Positions 1-7,218 of a stretch of DNA of 8,425 nucleotides are shown piece by piece. Source of the DNA: Bacteriovoracaceae bacterium UBA1511. Lineage in GTDB: Bacteria; Bdellovibrionota; Bacteriovoracia; Bacteriovoracales; Bacteriovoracaceae. Numbering within the stretch: the stretch's first letter is position 1; the number at the start of each line of letters is the position of its first letter. The position numbers and the translations under genes are program-made. A model generated the notes under the pieces. The model had not been told where the DNA came from, searched no databases, and saw only the letters and a list, made by a program, of their open reading frames with translations. The DNA is taken from the NCBI GenBank assembly GCA_002323535.1, contig DCQT01000120.1, positions 1-8,425 on the forward strand, in the 5' to 3' direction.

Positions 1-212
1 CTCATAATGGAGACGATGGACATCACTCTCCTACTAAGTTAAGAATTAATCATATTCTAAAATCCTCCAAAACATTTGTTAACTCATTTAATTGTTCTGT
101 CCATGCTCCATTAATGTTCTCAATGAATAGATCAAATCGAGTTTACGATTGCGGGATTAAAGGAAAAGAAAGAATTATTGAATCCGTTGAAAGAGTCTCA
201 ACCGTAGACTAG
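1..212 (+). CDS. C-terminal part of an unidentified protein (5' end outside window)
   Basis: One plus-strand frame, read in codons from base 3, is open from the window edge to a TAG at 210-212 and gives 69 residues; the start lies to the left of the window. I do not recognise the family. The visible part is hydrophilic, with a His/Asp/Gly-rich beginning (HNGDDGHHSPTK, residues 1-12), two cysteines (in NCSV and YDCG) and a charged tail ending STVD. There is no membrane segment. The His/Asp cluster could bind metal, but no catalytic motif can be named. Two things support a real gene: the frame stays open across 69 codons in AT-rich DNA, and a strong hairpin follows 5 bases after the stop. It converges with the lipoprotein gene on the other strand. 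Confidence 0.6.
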   Translation, partial: HNGDDGHHSPTKLRINHILKSSKTFVNSFNCSVHAPLMFSMNRSNRVYDCGIKGKERIIESVERVSTVD

Positions 213-217
213 AAAAT

Positions 218-242
218 AAAGGAGAGACAAGATCTCTCCTTT
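218..242. terminator. Bidirectional intrinsic terminator between convergent genes
   Basis: AAAGGAGAGA (218-227) and its exact reverse complement TCTCTCCTTT (233-242) form a 10-bp stem around a 5-base loop (CAAGA). It lies between a plus-strand stop at 210-212 and a minus-strand stop at 257-259, so it can serve both genes. Read on the minus strand the stem runs into TTTATTTTCT, a fair U-tract; on the plus strand the tail is only CCTTTACTAATTA. It is therefore probably stronger for the lipoprotein gene. Confidence 0.75.
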
Positions 243-256
243 ACTAATTAGTAAGT

Positions 257-1702
257 CTAATCGCAGTAACTGAGGGGAACCTGTCCTCCTGCAACAGCCG
301 CATCCAAAGTAGCTTTCGACCCACCGACAGCCTCTAACTGAGCGAAGCAAATCGCCGGTGTAAAAATATAAGGACATGTACCATGACCCCCAGTGCTAGA
401 GGTAACTGAGCTTATATTTGAACTACTAACTCCGTAGGCTGCTTCTAGGCCAGTATAAGCAGCAACTGCGGCAGTTGTACCATCGGGATAAATCGTGTCG
501 TCGTCTGAGCAATGATAAAAAATTGTTGTCACTCGAGGGAAGTACTGATTTGGAGCAGTCTCTAGGTATGACTGCATTAAAAGGTCATTAGTTAGTAAGC
601 TCGATGAAAAAGAGTCAGTCAATGAGGTTGCGGCTAAACCAAAACTCGCTCCACTGTCTCCTGCTAAATTTGAAAAACCAAGATAAACGGCTCCAAGTTG
701 CGTGCCCATACTTGAGACGACGCTTGAACTTAATAATCCGTTAATTGTGGATATACTTAGACCTGCATAAACCGCTTCTGTTTCGGTGGAAGATTTTTGT
801 CCGTTAAAAAGTGTTTCCTCATCATAACTATCTGTTTGGTTAAATACTGCACTTAAATCATACTCAGAGGCTACAGCAGAATAATTGTAATAATAACTTG
901 TCGCTAAGAAACCAAAAAGCGTAGGTGAAATAGTTGTGTCGGCAAGAGAAGTCGTCAATAAGGCACCTAGACCAACTGTGGAATATGGGCCAGCACTTGG
1001 CGCGCTGGCGGTAACTGTGTATGTGGAGCTATGATTAGTTTCTAACTCTTTTTGAAGAGCGAGTGTCGCATAACCACCTTCAGAATAGCCTTTTAAATAA
1101 AGTCTGCCTGGAGTAATTCCCATGGTTGATAAAACACTTTTAGCAGCATTCATCATATTAACCCCGTCGCTCGCATAACTTGAACCTATAATGTATGGAT
1201 GGATTCTTGTCGATGGATCGGAGCTATAACTTTCACCGAAGCCGATATAATCTGGAACAAGAGTGATAAACCCAAGGCTTGCCTCCAGTAAACCTTCACG
1301 CAGATTGTTCGTGGGTGCACTCGCATTATCAACAATAGTTCCATGACTTAAAACGACCCATGGAGCTGAATTATTGGCATCATCCTCGACAGAATAAGGA
1401 ACAATCAATAAGCCTGAAGCGTTGAATGTGTCGCTTCCTTTGTTAGCATCGTTAGAAACGTAAGTTAATTTGTAAATATGAGCCCCGTATAAAGCGACCC
1501 CTGCCAAGGTACTACTTGTGTTCGTTAGGCTTGAGTCAATGTATTCTTTATTTAAAGAGGCAACTATTTGGATAGAGACCGGCTCCCCTGCTGCAGAGCC
1601 CGAAAAGGTTTGGTCCTGAATTAATGCCACCCCGGCATCCTGACCGCCACCATCAGAGCAAGCCTGTATAAACAAAATTAATAAAATGACTAAGTACTTC
1701 AT
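257..1702 (-). CDS. Secreted lipoprotein, alpha/beta-hydrolase (lipase/esterase-like)
   Basis: This 481-residue protein looks like a surface-anchored or periplasmic serine hydrolase, probably an esterase or lipase of the secretory-lipase type. Residues 1-14 are a hydrophobic signal ending in a lipobox (IQAC), with Cys15 as the lipidated residue; Ser at +2 does not suggest inner-membrane retention. The fold landmarks appear in order: an HG oxyanion element after a hydrophobic strand (VVLSHG, 115-121), PDYIGFGES (150-158), the nucleophile elbow GYSEGG with Ser207, an acid in CSDDDTIYP (Asp400-402), and His440 in GGHGTC. Cys398, 443, 452 and 480 may form disulfides, as expected outside the cytoplasm. 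The middle is rich in Ser, Thr and Ala. Start: the ATG has AAGG eight bases upstream and an extended -10 promoter about 30 bases away. Its GC content looks higher than its neighbours'. The substrate cannot be read from sequence. Confidence 0.88.
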   Translation of the reverse strand: MKYLVILLILFIQACSDGGGQDAGVALIQDQTFSGSAAGEPVSIQIVASLNKEYIDSSLTNTSSTLAGVALYGAHIYKLTYVSNDANKGSDTFNASGLLIVPYSVEDDANNSAPWVVLSHGTIVDNASAPTNNLREGLLEASLGFITLVPDYIGFGESYSSDPSTRIHPYIIGSSYASDGVNMMNAAKSVLSTMGITPGRLYLKGYSEGGYATLALQKELETNHSSTYTVTASAPSAGPYSTVGLGALLTTSLADTTISPTLFGFLATSYYYNYSAVASEYDLSAVFNQTDSYDEETLFNGQKSSTETEAVYAGLSISTINGLLSSSVVSSMGTQLGAVYLGFSNLAGDSGASFGLAATSLTDSFSSSLLTNDLLMQSYLETAPNQYFPRVTTIFYHCSDDDTIYPDGTTAAVAAYTGLEAAYGVSSSNISSVTSSTGGHGTCPYIFTPAICFAQLEAVGGSKATLDAAVAGGQVPLSYCD

Positions 1703-1731
1703 ACGTTCAACCTTTTTATTGTTTAGTAAAC

Positions 1732-1740
1732 ATTATAACA
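1732..1740 (-). promoter_or_regulatory. Extended -10 promoter for the lipoprotein gene
   Basis: Read on the minus strand this is TGTTATAAT, a perfect extended -10 (TGnTATAAT) for the housekeeping sigma factor. No good -35 hexamer lies 16-18 bases upstream, which is common for extended -10 promoters. Transcription would begin near 1725, leaving a leader of about 23 bases that contains AAGG (plus-strand CCTT, 1711-1714). Inferred from sequence only. Confidence 0.55.
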
Positions 1741-1834
1741 TTAGTTGACAATTTTGCTTTGCCTATATGTGAGGAAGACTTAGATTTTTATTTAAATTAA
1801 ACACTGGTTATTTGTTTTTTAAATAAAGAATATT

Positions 1835-2134
1835 TTATTTTTTCCAAATAGATACTTTTCCTAGAATAATATCTTTGACCATAATCCAATCACAAATAAA
1901 CGAATAAAATGGATACTTAAATGAAGCTGGTTTATTTTTTTCAAAAAAGAAATGCCCTGCCCAAGCAGGTCCGTAACCAAAAAGGAAAGCGATGGGGATT
2001 AAATAAAATTTTTTCATCAACAAAAATAACAAAAAAAGGATCAATGCTCCCATTGTTCCAAAAAAATGAAGTCGGCGATTAGTCACATTTTTATGCTCAC
2101 TAAGGTAAAATTGATAAAACTCTTCAAGTTTCAT
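1835..2134 (-). CDS. DUF962/Mpo1-like small membrane protein
   Basis: This 99-residue protein matches the short bacterial form of the DUF962 (YGL010w/Mpo1) family. The signature parts are an N-terminal FYxFYLSEH with His14, RRLHFFGT with His23, a hydrophobic stretch at about 28-53, GYGPAWAGHFFFEKNKP with His61 and Glu65, and FKYPFYSFICDWIM near the end. Yeast Mpo1 is an Fe2+-dependent dioxygenase in the alpha-oxidation of 2-hydroxy fatty acids and depends on conserved histidines; whether bacterial members do the same is not established. One or two membrane hairpins are likely. The start is supported by GGAG seven bases before the ATG (plus-strand CTCC, 2142-2145). The gene is transcribed toward the lipoprotein gene across a 132-base gap with no convincing terminator, so some read-through is possible. 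It is divergent from the M1 peptidase gene. Confidence 0.85.
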   Translation of the reverse strand: MKLEEFYQFYLSEHKNVTNRRLHFFGTMGALILFLLFLLMKKFYLIPIAFLFGYGPAWAGHFFFEKNKPASFKYPFYSFICDWIMVKDIILGKVSIWKK

Positions 2135-2157
2135 ACTTAAACTCCAATTTCTAATAT

Positions 2158-2166
2158 TTTATAACA
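2158..2166 (-). promoter_or_regulatory. Extended -10 promoter for the DUF962 gene
   Basis: On the minus strand this reads TGTTATAAA, an extended -10 with one mismatch to TATAAT. It shares TGTTATAA with the element upstream of the lipoprotein gene. No clear -35 is visible. The predicted transcript start is near 2151, giving a leader of about 17 bases with GGAG correctly placed before the ATG. Confidence 0.5.
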
Positions 2167-2229
2167 TGAGCCCATCAAATTTTAGGATAATTTAAAATTG
2201 AAACTGAGTTTTAATTTAAAGGATTTGAA

Positions 2230-3573
2230 TTGAAGAAAGTTTTAGTTTTATTTTTGTTTCTATCGTTTAATGCATTCGCACTATACGCACCAGGTAATTT
2301 AAAGTTCTCTGACTCCAGAGGAAGTAAAGAACTCGTTTTTGTTGATTTCTCTGAAGCAACCTCAAAAATTATTTATGACGTAATTAATAAAAAAACTACA
2401 GCAGAGACAACCATTACATTATATCAACCCGTACAGGGCAACATCATATTTGATCTTGTTGAACAACCAGAGTCAATTACGATCAATGGAGAACTAACAT
2501 CTTCTACGTCACACACAATCGCTCAGTCTGGATCTCAAGTACGCTATATCAATAAAGTGACAGAAGCCGGAACGCATACATTAAAAATTGTAAATAATAT
2601 TGAAAGACTGATCTCCTATGACTCTTATACAAAAACTGTAAGAAGTGCTTTTTGGATGAGTGACTTAAGTGATCGAAGGTTTCTTGAGGCTTATCTTCCC
2701 TCAAACCTTGAGTATGATCAGTATCAAAATAATTTTAAAGTAGAGATCATTGGTTCTGAAAAAAAACATATCATTAGAACGAATGGTGAGGTTACGGAAG
2801 AAGAACAAAATAAATTCCTCATTAAATACCCGGAGCATTACACATCATCGTCTATTTATTTTCACTTAATGGAAGAGGGTGCTTTCTCTGAAGAAAATAA
2901 TATTTACAAAAGTATTGATGGACGTGAAATTCCCGTCACTATTTATTCAAGCTGGGATACAAGTCGTTTTATGATTTCTTCTCTTCGGATTTTAGCTGAG
3001 CTTGAAAAAGATTATGGGCCGTGGCCTCATGACTTTCTCATTGTCTATGGAGCTGGTAGTGGTGGTATGGAGTATGCCGGTGCAACAAGAACTAGTATGA
3101 GGGCCCTTGGACATGAGCTGCACCATGGATACTTTGCCAGGTCCATGATGCCAAGCCGTGGTAACAATGGTTGGATTGACGAAGCTCTCGCAAGCTGGAG
3201 AGACAATGGATATGATTCAAGAGCAATTGGTTCATTATCACCTTCTAAGATGGGCGCCCACTCAGAATATAGAAGAACAACTGACCGTGCTGCTTATTCA
3301 AAAGGCGCGAGATTTATGGCCTACTTAAATTATGATTTAAAAGACAAAGGTGGCCTTCGCCCATTTTTAAAAGCGTATTTTGCCAAATACAATCAGCAAT
3401 CATTTATCACTCAAAATTTTAAAGACGAGCTTGAGGCTTGGGCAGATAAAAATTATGACTATCTATTTAACCCATATATTTATGGACGGGGTTACAAAAC
3501 AATAAGTCATGAACACGCAGAAAACCCAATGCATCCAAAAGTTAGTCACGAAGATCAATTAAAATTACTTTAA
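2230..3573 (+). CDS. Secreted M1-type zinc metallopeptidase (gluzincin), TTG start
   Basis: This 447-residue protein is an exported peptidase with the catalytic layout of family M1. Residues 1-17 form a Sec signal peptide (MKKVLVLFLFLSFNAFA, cleavage after Ala17). The zinc motif is HELHH (295-299), with His295 and His299 as ligands and Glu296 as base. Eighteen residues later Glu318 in WIDEALASW completes HExxH-x18-E. GGMEY (278-282) matches the M1 GxMEN substrate-binding motif, and Tyr356 in AYSKGARF fits the transition-state tyrosine. The region from about 18 to 240 is beta-rich and resembles the M1 N-terminal domain. It is short for M1 (usually about 600 residues or more) and appears to lack the C-terminal helical domain. 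Start: TTG at 2230 has AAAGGA six bases upstream and gives a perfect signal peptide; no ATG is available nearby. The promoter is unclear; GATAAT at 2186-2191 is a weak -10 candidate. Peptide specificity is unknown. Confidence 0.87.
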   Translation: MKKVLVLFLFLSFNAFALYAPGNLKFSDSRGSKELVFVDFSEATSKIIYDVINKKTTAETTITLYQPVQGNIIFDLVEQPESITINGELTSSTSHTIAQSGSQVRYINKVTEAGTHTLKIVNNIERLISYDSYTKTVRSAFWMSDLSDRRFLEAYLPSNLEYDQYQNNFKVEIIGSEKKHIIRTNGEVTEEEQNKFLIKYPEHYTSSSIYFHLMEEGAFSEENNIYKSIDGREIPVTIYSSWDTSRFMISSLRILAELEKDYGPWPHDFLIVYGAGSGGMEYAGATRTSMRALGHELHHGYFARSMMPSRGNNGWIDEALASWRDNGYDSRAIGSLSPSKMGAHSEYRRTTDRAAYSKGARFMAYLNYDLKDKGGLRPFLKAYFAKYNQQSFITQNFKDELEAWADKNYDYLFNPYIYGRGYKTISHEHAENPMHPKVSHEDQLKLL

Positions 3574-3582
3574 GAAATTTCT

Positions 3583-3610
3583 CGCAGATCCTAAATCATT
3601 AGGATCTGCG
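3583..3610. terminator. Bidirectional terminator overlapping the exporter's last codons
   Basis: CGCAGATCCTAA (3583-3594) and TTAGGATCTGCG (3599-3610) are exact reverse complements and give a 12-bp stem with a 4-base loop (ATCA). The right arm encodes the last three residues and the stop codon of the minus-strand exporter gene, and the left arm starts ten bases after the stop of the plus-strand peptidase gene. Flanking U-tracts are poor on both strands (CTTTAATAAT on plus, AGAAATTTC on minus), so efficiency is uncertain, but the position and perfect stem argue for a shared terminator. Confidence 0.7.
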
Positions 3611-5908
3611 CTTTAATAATAAAATCGCCGGTAAAACAATAAAGTCAGCGATTAAAGCTATTATTAAGATCCCCGCGACACTCACTCCAAATTTCACATT
3701 AGGCACGTAATTTCCAAAAATAAAGGCGCCAAAGCCGGCACAAATTAAAAGGGTCGTCATAAAAAGAGCCGGAAATGTAGTTGTAATTAACTTTTTCACC
3801 GTATCAAGAATGCTCAAGCTCATTTCTCTATATTTTTTGTATTCGAATAAGAAGTGAATCGAGTCATCAACTGAGATCCCTAAACAAACAGACGCCACAA
3901 GCACTGTTCCCATATCAATGTCATAACCAGAAAAATAAAACAGTCCTCCACCCAAAAGAAGAGGGAATAAGTTTGGAATTAGGGCAAGAAAACCAAGTCC
4001 AAAAGATCGAAGAGATACAATCAGGATAATCGTTATTCCGATAAACGCTAAAGTAAAACTTTCAAAAAATGTTTGAACTATATAAGGTGTAAGATCATGA
4101 AACAAGGGAGTCTTTCCCGTAATTAAAAGGAGAAGATCCCTGTTTTTAGCTTCAGTCTCAATATATTTAAAGAGTTCATTTGAGGTTTTAGAGTCAGTGA
4201 CGTTACTTTGAAGGGTGACTCTTATCTTTCTATTATCAAGCGAGAGTAAATTGTTAATATCTTTTCCTTGAGGAAGCCCCATTTGATAAAGAAGGATCTC
4301 TTCTCCAACCTGTTCTTTTGTTTTTGGAAGAAAATAAAATTCATCAGAGTTATTGTTAAGCGCTTTGTTAATAGATTTTAAGATGTAGTTAAGAGAGACA
4401 CTTTTTGTAATTCGCTCATCGCTTTTTAACCACAGAAGAAAAGACTCCACATTTTGAAGAAACTCAGGGTTCTTGGCACCGTCGGTTTCCCCAGAATCTA
4501 TTTCAAGCTCAAACCCACTACTAAAATCCATTTGCTTTTCAAGAAATTTACTCGCCACAACAGAGTGATGATCCGGCTTAAACTGCTCTATAGGATCCAT
4601 ATTAACTGTCAGCTTTGAGATATAAAAGACACCAAACACCCCTAGCGCAGCAGTAAAACTCGTAATGATGTATCTGTGCTTAAAAATTAAATCCCCGAGG
4701 GAATTTGAAAAAGGCGTGACTTTTAAATCTTTTTCAATACTTGTCGACTCACTTAATACTTCTCCCTCAGGCTTAAAGTACTTCCTTAGAAGCAGAATGC
4801 CAGGGCCAAATCCAAGGTAAGTGACGAGCCAGGCAAAAACAACACCAATACCTACAATAATTCCAAGCTCAGCGACCGGCTCAACTTTAGCATCAAAGAA
4901 ACTTAAAAAACCGACACTCGTTGTAATTGTGGTTAAAAATGTTGGATAAAAATTCTTTTTCAATGAATATCTTAAACTTGAGACCACATTAAACTTGTTT
5001 TTTACTCCTTGAAAAAAGGCACTAAAAACATGAACAGCATCACTAAGAGCAATAGTCATTAATATCGTCGGTGCCGCTGCAGTGAGTGTGTTAATTTTGT
5101 ATCCAAGATATCCACAAGCTCCAAGCATCAGTGAAATGGAAAATGAGATATTAGAAAAAATCAAAATCATCCCAGTGATTGACCTGTAGCGATAAAACAT
5201 AATGACAATAAAAATAAGATATAAAAGCGGGACTAATAAAATAAGATCATCAATTGTTGCCTGGGTGAAGTCATCCACAACAACAACGCTACCAGTTAGA
5301 TGAAAGGTTATATCAGGATTGGCCTCAATAAAAGGCTTCATAACCTCTCGAACATCGTGAGATATTTTTGCGTGATCGGGAATTTTCCCTGAAGTCTCTG
5401 GAATAATTTTCACTTGAATTACGGTTGTTTTTCTATCTTTTGAGATCAAAAAGTTCTCTAAAACTGGCTCCATTTTTATTTTTCTTTTAAGCTCAGTAAT
5501 GTCTGCGTAATCTGAATCCCCTTCTTCCACCAAAGGAGAGATCAGTAGATCTTCCCCAGCAGATTCCATATGGATAAAATTATTTAAATTATCGACCCGT
5601 AAAACCTCATTAACATTCCAAAGTTTTTCGCTCATCTCTTCAATGAGTTTCAAATTTTTTCTTTGAAGAATCCCTTTTTCATCATGAACAATAACTATCG
5701 CCATATCATCATTACCAAAAGTTTTTTCAAACTCTTGAAACTCTAATACCTTTGGGTCTCTGTTTGAATACCAAGATTTATACGTAAAATCAGTTTTCAC
5801 TTTAAGAAGGCCTGGAGCAAAAATCACATTGAGCACAAAAAATAGCATCAGAGCAGATTTCGGTTTTTTTATAATCCAATTAACAAAATTATTTTTTATT
5901 TTTTCCAT
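3599..5908 (-). CDS. RND-superfamily (MMPL-type) exporter
   Basis: This 769-residue inner-membrane protein has the two-fold repeat of RND transporters. Each half has one membrane helix (about 17-35 and 412-432), a large periplasmic loop (about 36-218 and 433-608) and five clustered helices (about 220-375 and 612-766). The first loop opens with a family-typical TDFTYKSW...NRDP stretch. Conserved acidic residues for proton relay sit in the fourth helix of each half: Asp290 in LSDAVH and Asp681/682 in VDDSIH. The length fits the MMPL/HpnN-like branch, which exports lipids and hydrophobic compounds, rather than the roughly 1,000-residue AcrB type. No membrane-fusion or outer-membrane partner is visible. 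It is last in the operon. Its ATG overlaps the P450 stop by one base (TAATG), with AGGA seven bases upstream inside the P450 gene. The likely job is export of the operon's product; substrate unknown. Confidence 0.87.
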   Translation of the reverse strand: MEKIKNNFVNWIIKKPKSALMLFFVLNVIFAPGLLKVKTDFTYKSWYSNRDPKVLEFQEFEKTFGNDDMAIVIVHDEKGILQRKNLKLIEEMSEKLWNVNEVLRVDNLNNFIHMESAGEDLLISPLVEEGDSDYADITELKRKIKMEPVLENFLISKDRKTTVIQVKIIPETSGKIPDHAKISHDVREVMKPFIEANPDITFHLTGSVVVVDDFTQATIDDLILLVPLLYLIFIVIMFYRYRSITGMILIFSNISFSISLMLGACGYLGYKINTLTAAAPTILMTIALSDAVHVFSAFFQGVKNKFNVVSSLRYSLKKNFYPTFLTTITTSVGFLSFFDAKVEPVAELGIIVGIGVVFAWLVTYLGFGPGILLLRKYFKPEGEVLSESTSIEKDLKVTPFSNSLGDLIFKHRYIITSFTAALGVFGVFYISKLTVNMDPIEQFKPDHHSVVASKFLEKQMDFSSGFELEIDSGETDGAKNPEFLQNVESFLLWLKSDERITKSVSLNYILKSINKALNNNSDEFYFLPKTKEQVGEEILLYQMGLPQGKDINNLLSLDNRKIRVTLQSNVTDSKTSNELFKYIETEAKNRDLLLLITGKTPLFHDLTPYIVQTFFESFTLAFIGITIILIVSLRSFGLGFLALIPNLFPLLLGGGLFYFSGYDIDMGTVLVASVCLGISVDDSIHFLFEYKKYREMSLSILDTVKKLITTTFPALFMTTLLICAGFGAFIFGNYVPNVKFGVSVAGILIIALIADFIVLPAILLLKRRS

Positions 5909-7218
5909 TAAGAATTCCTAATTAGCTTTATATTAAATCCATTTTTTGAAAAAAGAGTGGCCCTGGCGTCTACCTGGCACTTATCTCCACAAGACTCAAA
6001 TTTATATTCTCGCAATAGTGTAATTAAAACGACTTTTAGTTCTAATATGGCGAAATTTGCTCCAGAGCAAGTCCTAGGCCCCATTCCAAAAGGCATATAA
6101 GCATCGCGATTTACAGAATCATCAAGAAACCTAAAGGGCTTAAATACATTTGCATCAGGATGTAACTTTTCATTTCTTCCAAGCAAATATGGGGAAATTA
6201 GAACAATATCCTCTTTTTTTATTTCGATATCTTCCGCTATCACATCTTCACTTGCCACACGAGTAAATGCCCACCCAGCTGGATAGAGTCTCATTGTCTC
6301 ACTGATGACAGCATCTAAAATAGGGGTATCTTTTAAGTTTTCAACACTAAATTCTTTATCAAAAGAGCGTATTTCTTTAATTAATTCTTCTTGAATTTTT
6401 GGGGAATACGCAAGCATTTCAGCGATAAAAGAAAATGTCATTGCAGTCGTTTCATACCCAGCAAACATAACAGTTACGATATTATCTCTTATAAAATCTT
6501 CGTTAATATTTTCTTCGGGGTTTTGTTTTTTATACTCAAGAAGCTGAGAGATGAAACTAAAATCCTCACTGGACGACTTGGCAGTCTCAAGACTTTTGTA
6601 AATTAAATCATTAAGAGTTTTTAGTGCGTCGTTAAACTCACGTTTTTCCCGATCAAGAAACTCTGGAAGAGGAAAAAAACGATACTTATCTTTGGTTACA
6701 AAATGAGTAAGGGTTGTAATCGCTTGGTCTAAAAACTCATAGTTTTGTCTATAATCAATGCCAATGACAGTTTTTAAAATTATATCAAAGGTAATCTTTG
6801 AAAATAGTGTCCTTAGGTCACTACCGTTTTTACCTGAGCTCATATAATTTGCGATATTTTCTTTTGATATGGATTCAAAGACACCAAGACAGGTTTCAAG
6901 ATACCGAAGATTCATCAGCGGCATTAAAAGCTTTCTTTGTCTCTTCCATTCCTGTCCGTTTGCAGTAAAAAGGCTTCTTCCAAAAAACATATCAAAGTTG
7001 GTTTTTTTCACAAAGCTTTTGTGGCCTGTTTGCATCACAAACTTAACATATTTAGGATCTGACAATACCGTCACCTTTTTTGGGCCAATTTTGACTTTAA
7101 AAGCACCGCTATGCTTTTTTTGAAGGTTCAGCAAAAAGCCTAATCTATCTTTTGAGTAAGGTAGGAGGCTACCAATTAAAAACTGTCCTTTTTCAAAGGG
7201 AATCGTTTTAAAATTCAC
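5908..7218 (-). CDS. Cytochrome P450 monooxygenase, GTG start
   Basis: This 436-residue P450 has all the expected motifs: WKRQR in the C helix (91-95), AGYETT in the I helix (253-258) with the Glu256-Thr257 oxygen-activation pair, ExxR (Glu307-Arg310), FKPFRF (359-364), and the haem loop FGMGPRTCSG with Cys384 as the iron ligand. The I-helix acid-alcohol pair suggests an ordinary O2-using monooxygenase, not a CYP152-type peroxygenase. The haem loop and following FAILELK resemble the E-class branch (CYP4/CYP102/CYP110-like), many of which hydroxylate fatty acyl chains; that substrate is an inference. No N-terminal membrane anchor is evident, so it should be cytosolic. No ferredoxin or reductase lies in the window. 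Start: GTG at 7216-7218 has GAGGTGA six bases upstream. The gene overlaps the end of the DUF3419 gene by 11 bases and its stop overlaps the exporter start. Confidence 0.93.
   Translation of the reverse strand: MNFKTIPFEKGQFLIGSLLPYSKDRLGFLLNLQKKHSGAFKVKIGPKKVTVLSDPKYVKFVMQTGHKSFVKKTNFDMFFGRSLFTANGQEWKRQRKLLMPLMNLRYLETCLGVFESISKENIANYMSSGKNGSDLRTLFSKITFDIILKTVIGIDYRQNYEFLDQAITTLTHFVTKDKYRFFPLPEFLDREKREFNDALKTLNDLIYKSLETAKSSSEDFSFISQLLEYKKQNPEENINEDFIRDNIVTVMFAGYETTAMTFSFIAEMLAYSPKIQEELIKEIRSFDKEFSVENLKDTPILDAVISETMRLYPAGWAFTRVASEDVIAEDIEIKKEDIVLISPYLLGRNEKLHPDANVFKPFRFLDDSVNRDAYMPFGMGPRTCSGANFAILELKVVLITLLREYKFESCGDKCQVDARATLFSKNGFNIKLIRNS

Noticed and set aside
1744..1768. Plus-strand TTGACA followed by TATATG, a possible promoter
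   Set aside because: The spacing is only 13 bases, and no plus-strand gene starts before 2230; it falls in the upstream region of the lipoprotein gene by chance.
1821..1840. AAATAAA / TTTATTT hairpin at the end of the DUF962 gene, a possible terminator
   Set aside because: The stem is all A-T and includes the stop codon region; it is too weak to call an intrinsic terminator.
2178..2199. Inverted repeat AATTTTA / TAAAATT in the divergent intergenic region, a possible operator
   Set aside because: Seven AT-only base pairs around an 8-base loop are expected by chance in DNA this AT-rich.
3599..5908. AcrB-type tripartite drug efflux pump
   Set aside because: At 769 residues it is too short for the AcrB branch, and no membrane-fusion protein gene adjoins it; the MMPL-type branch fits better.
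6391..6606. Plus-strand open frame of 71 codons
   Set aside because: It lies antisense inside the P450 gene, whose motifs are intact, and its translation has no domain pattern or ribosome site I can see.
6869..7123. Plus-strand open frame of 84 codons
   Set aside because: Antisense shadow of the P450 N-terminal half; no recognisable protein features.
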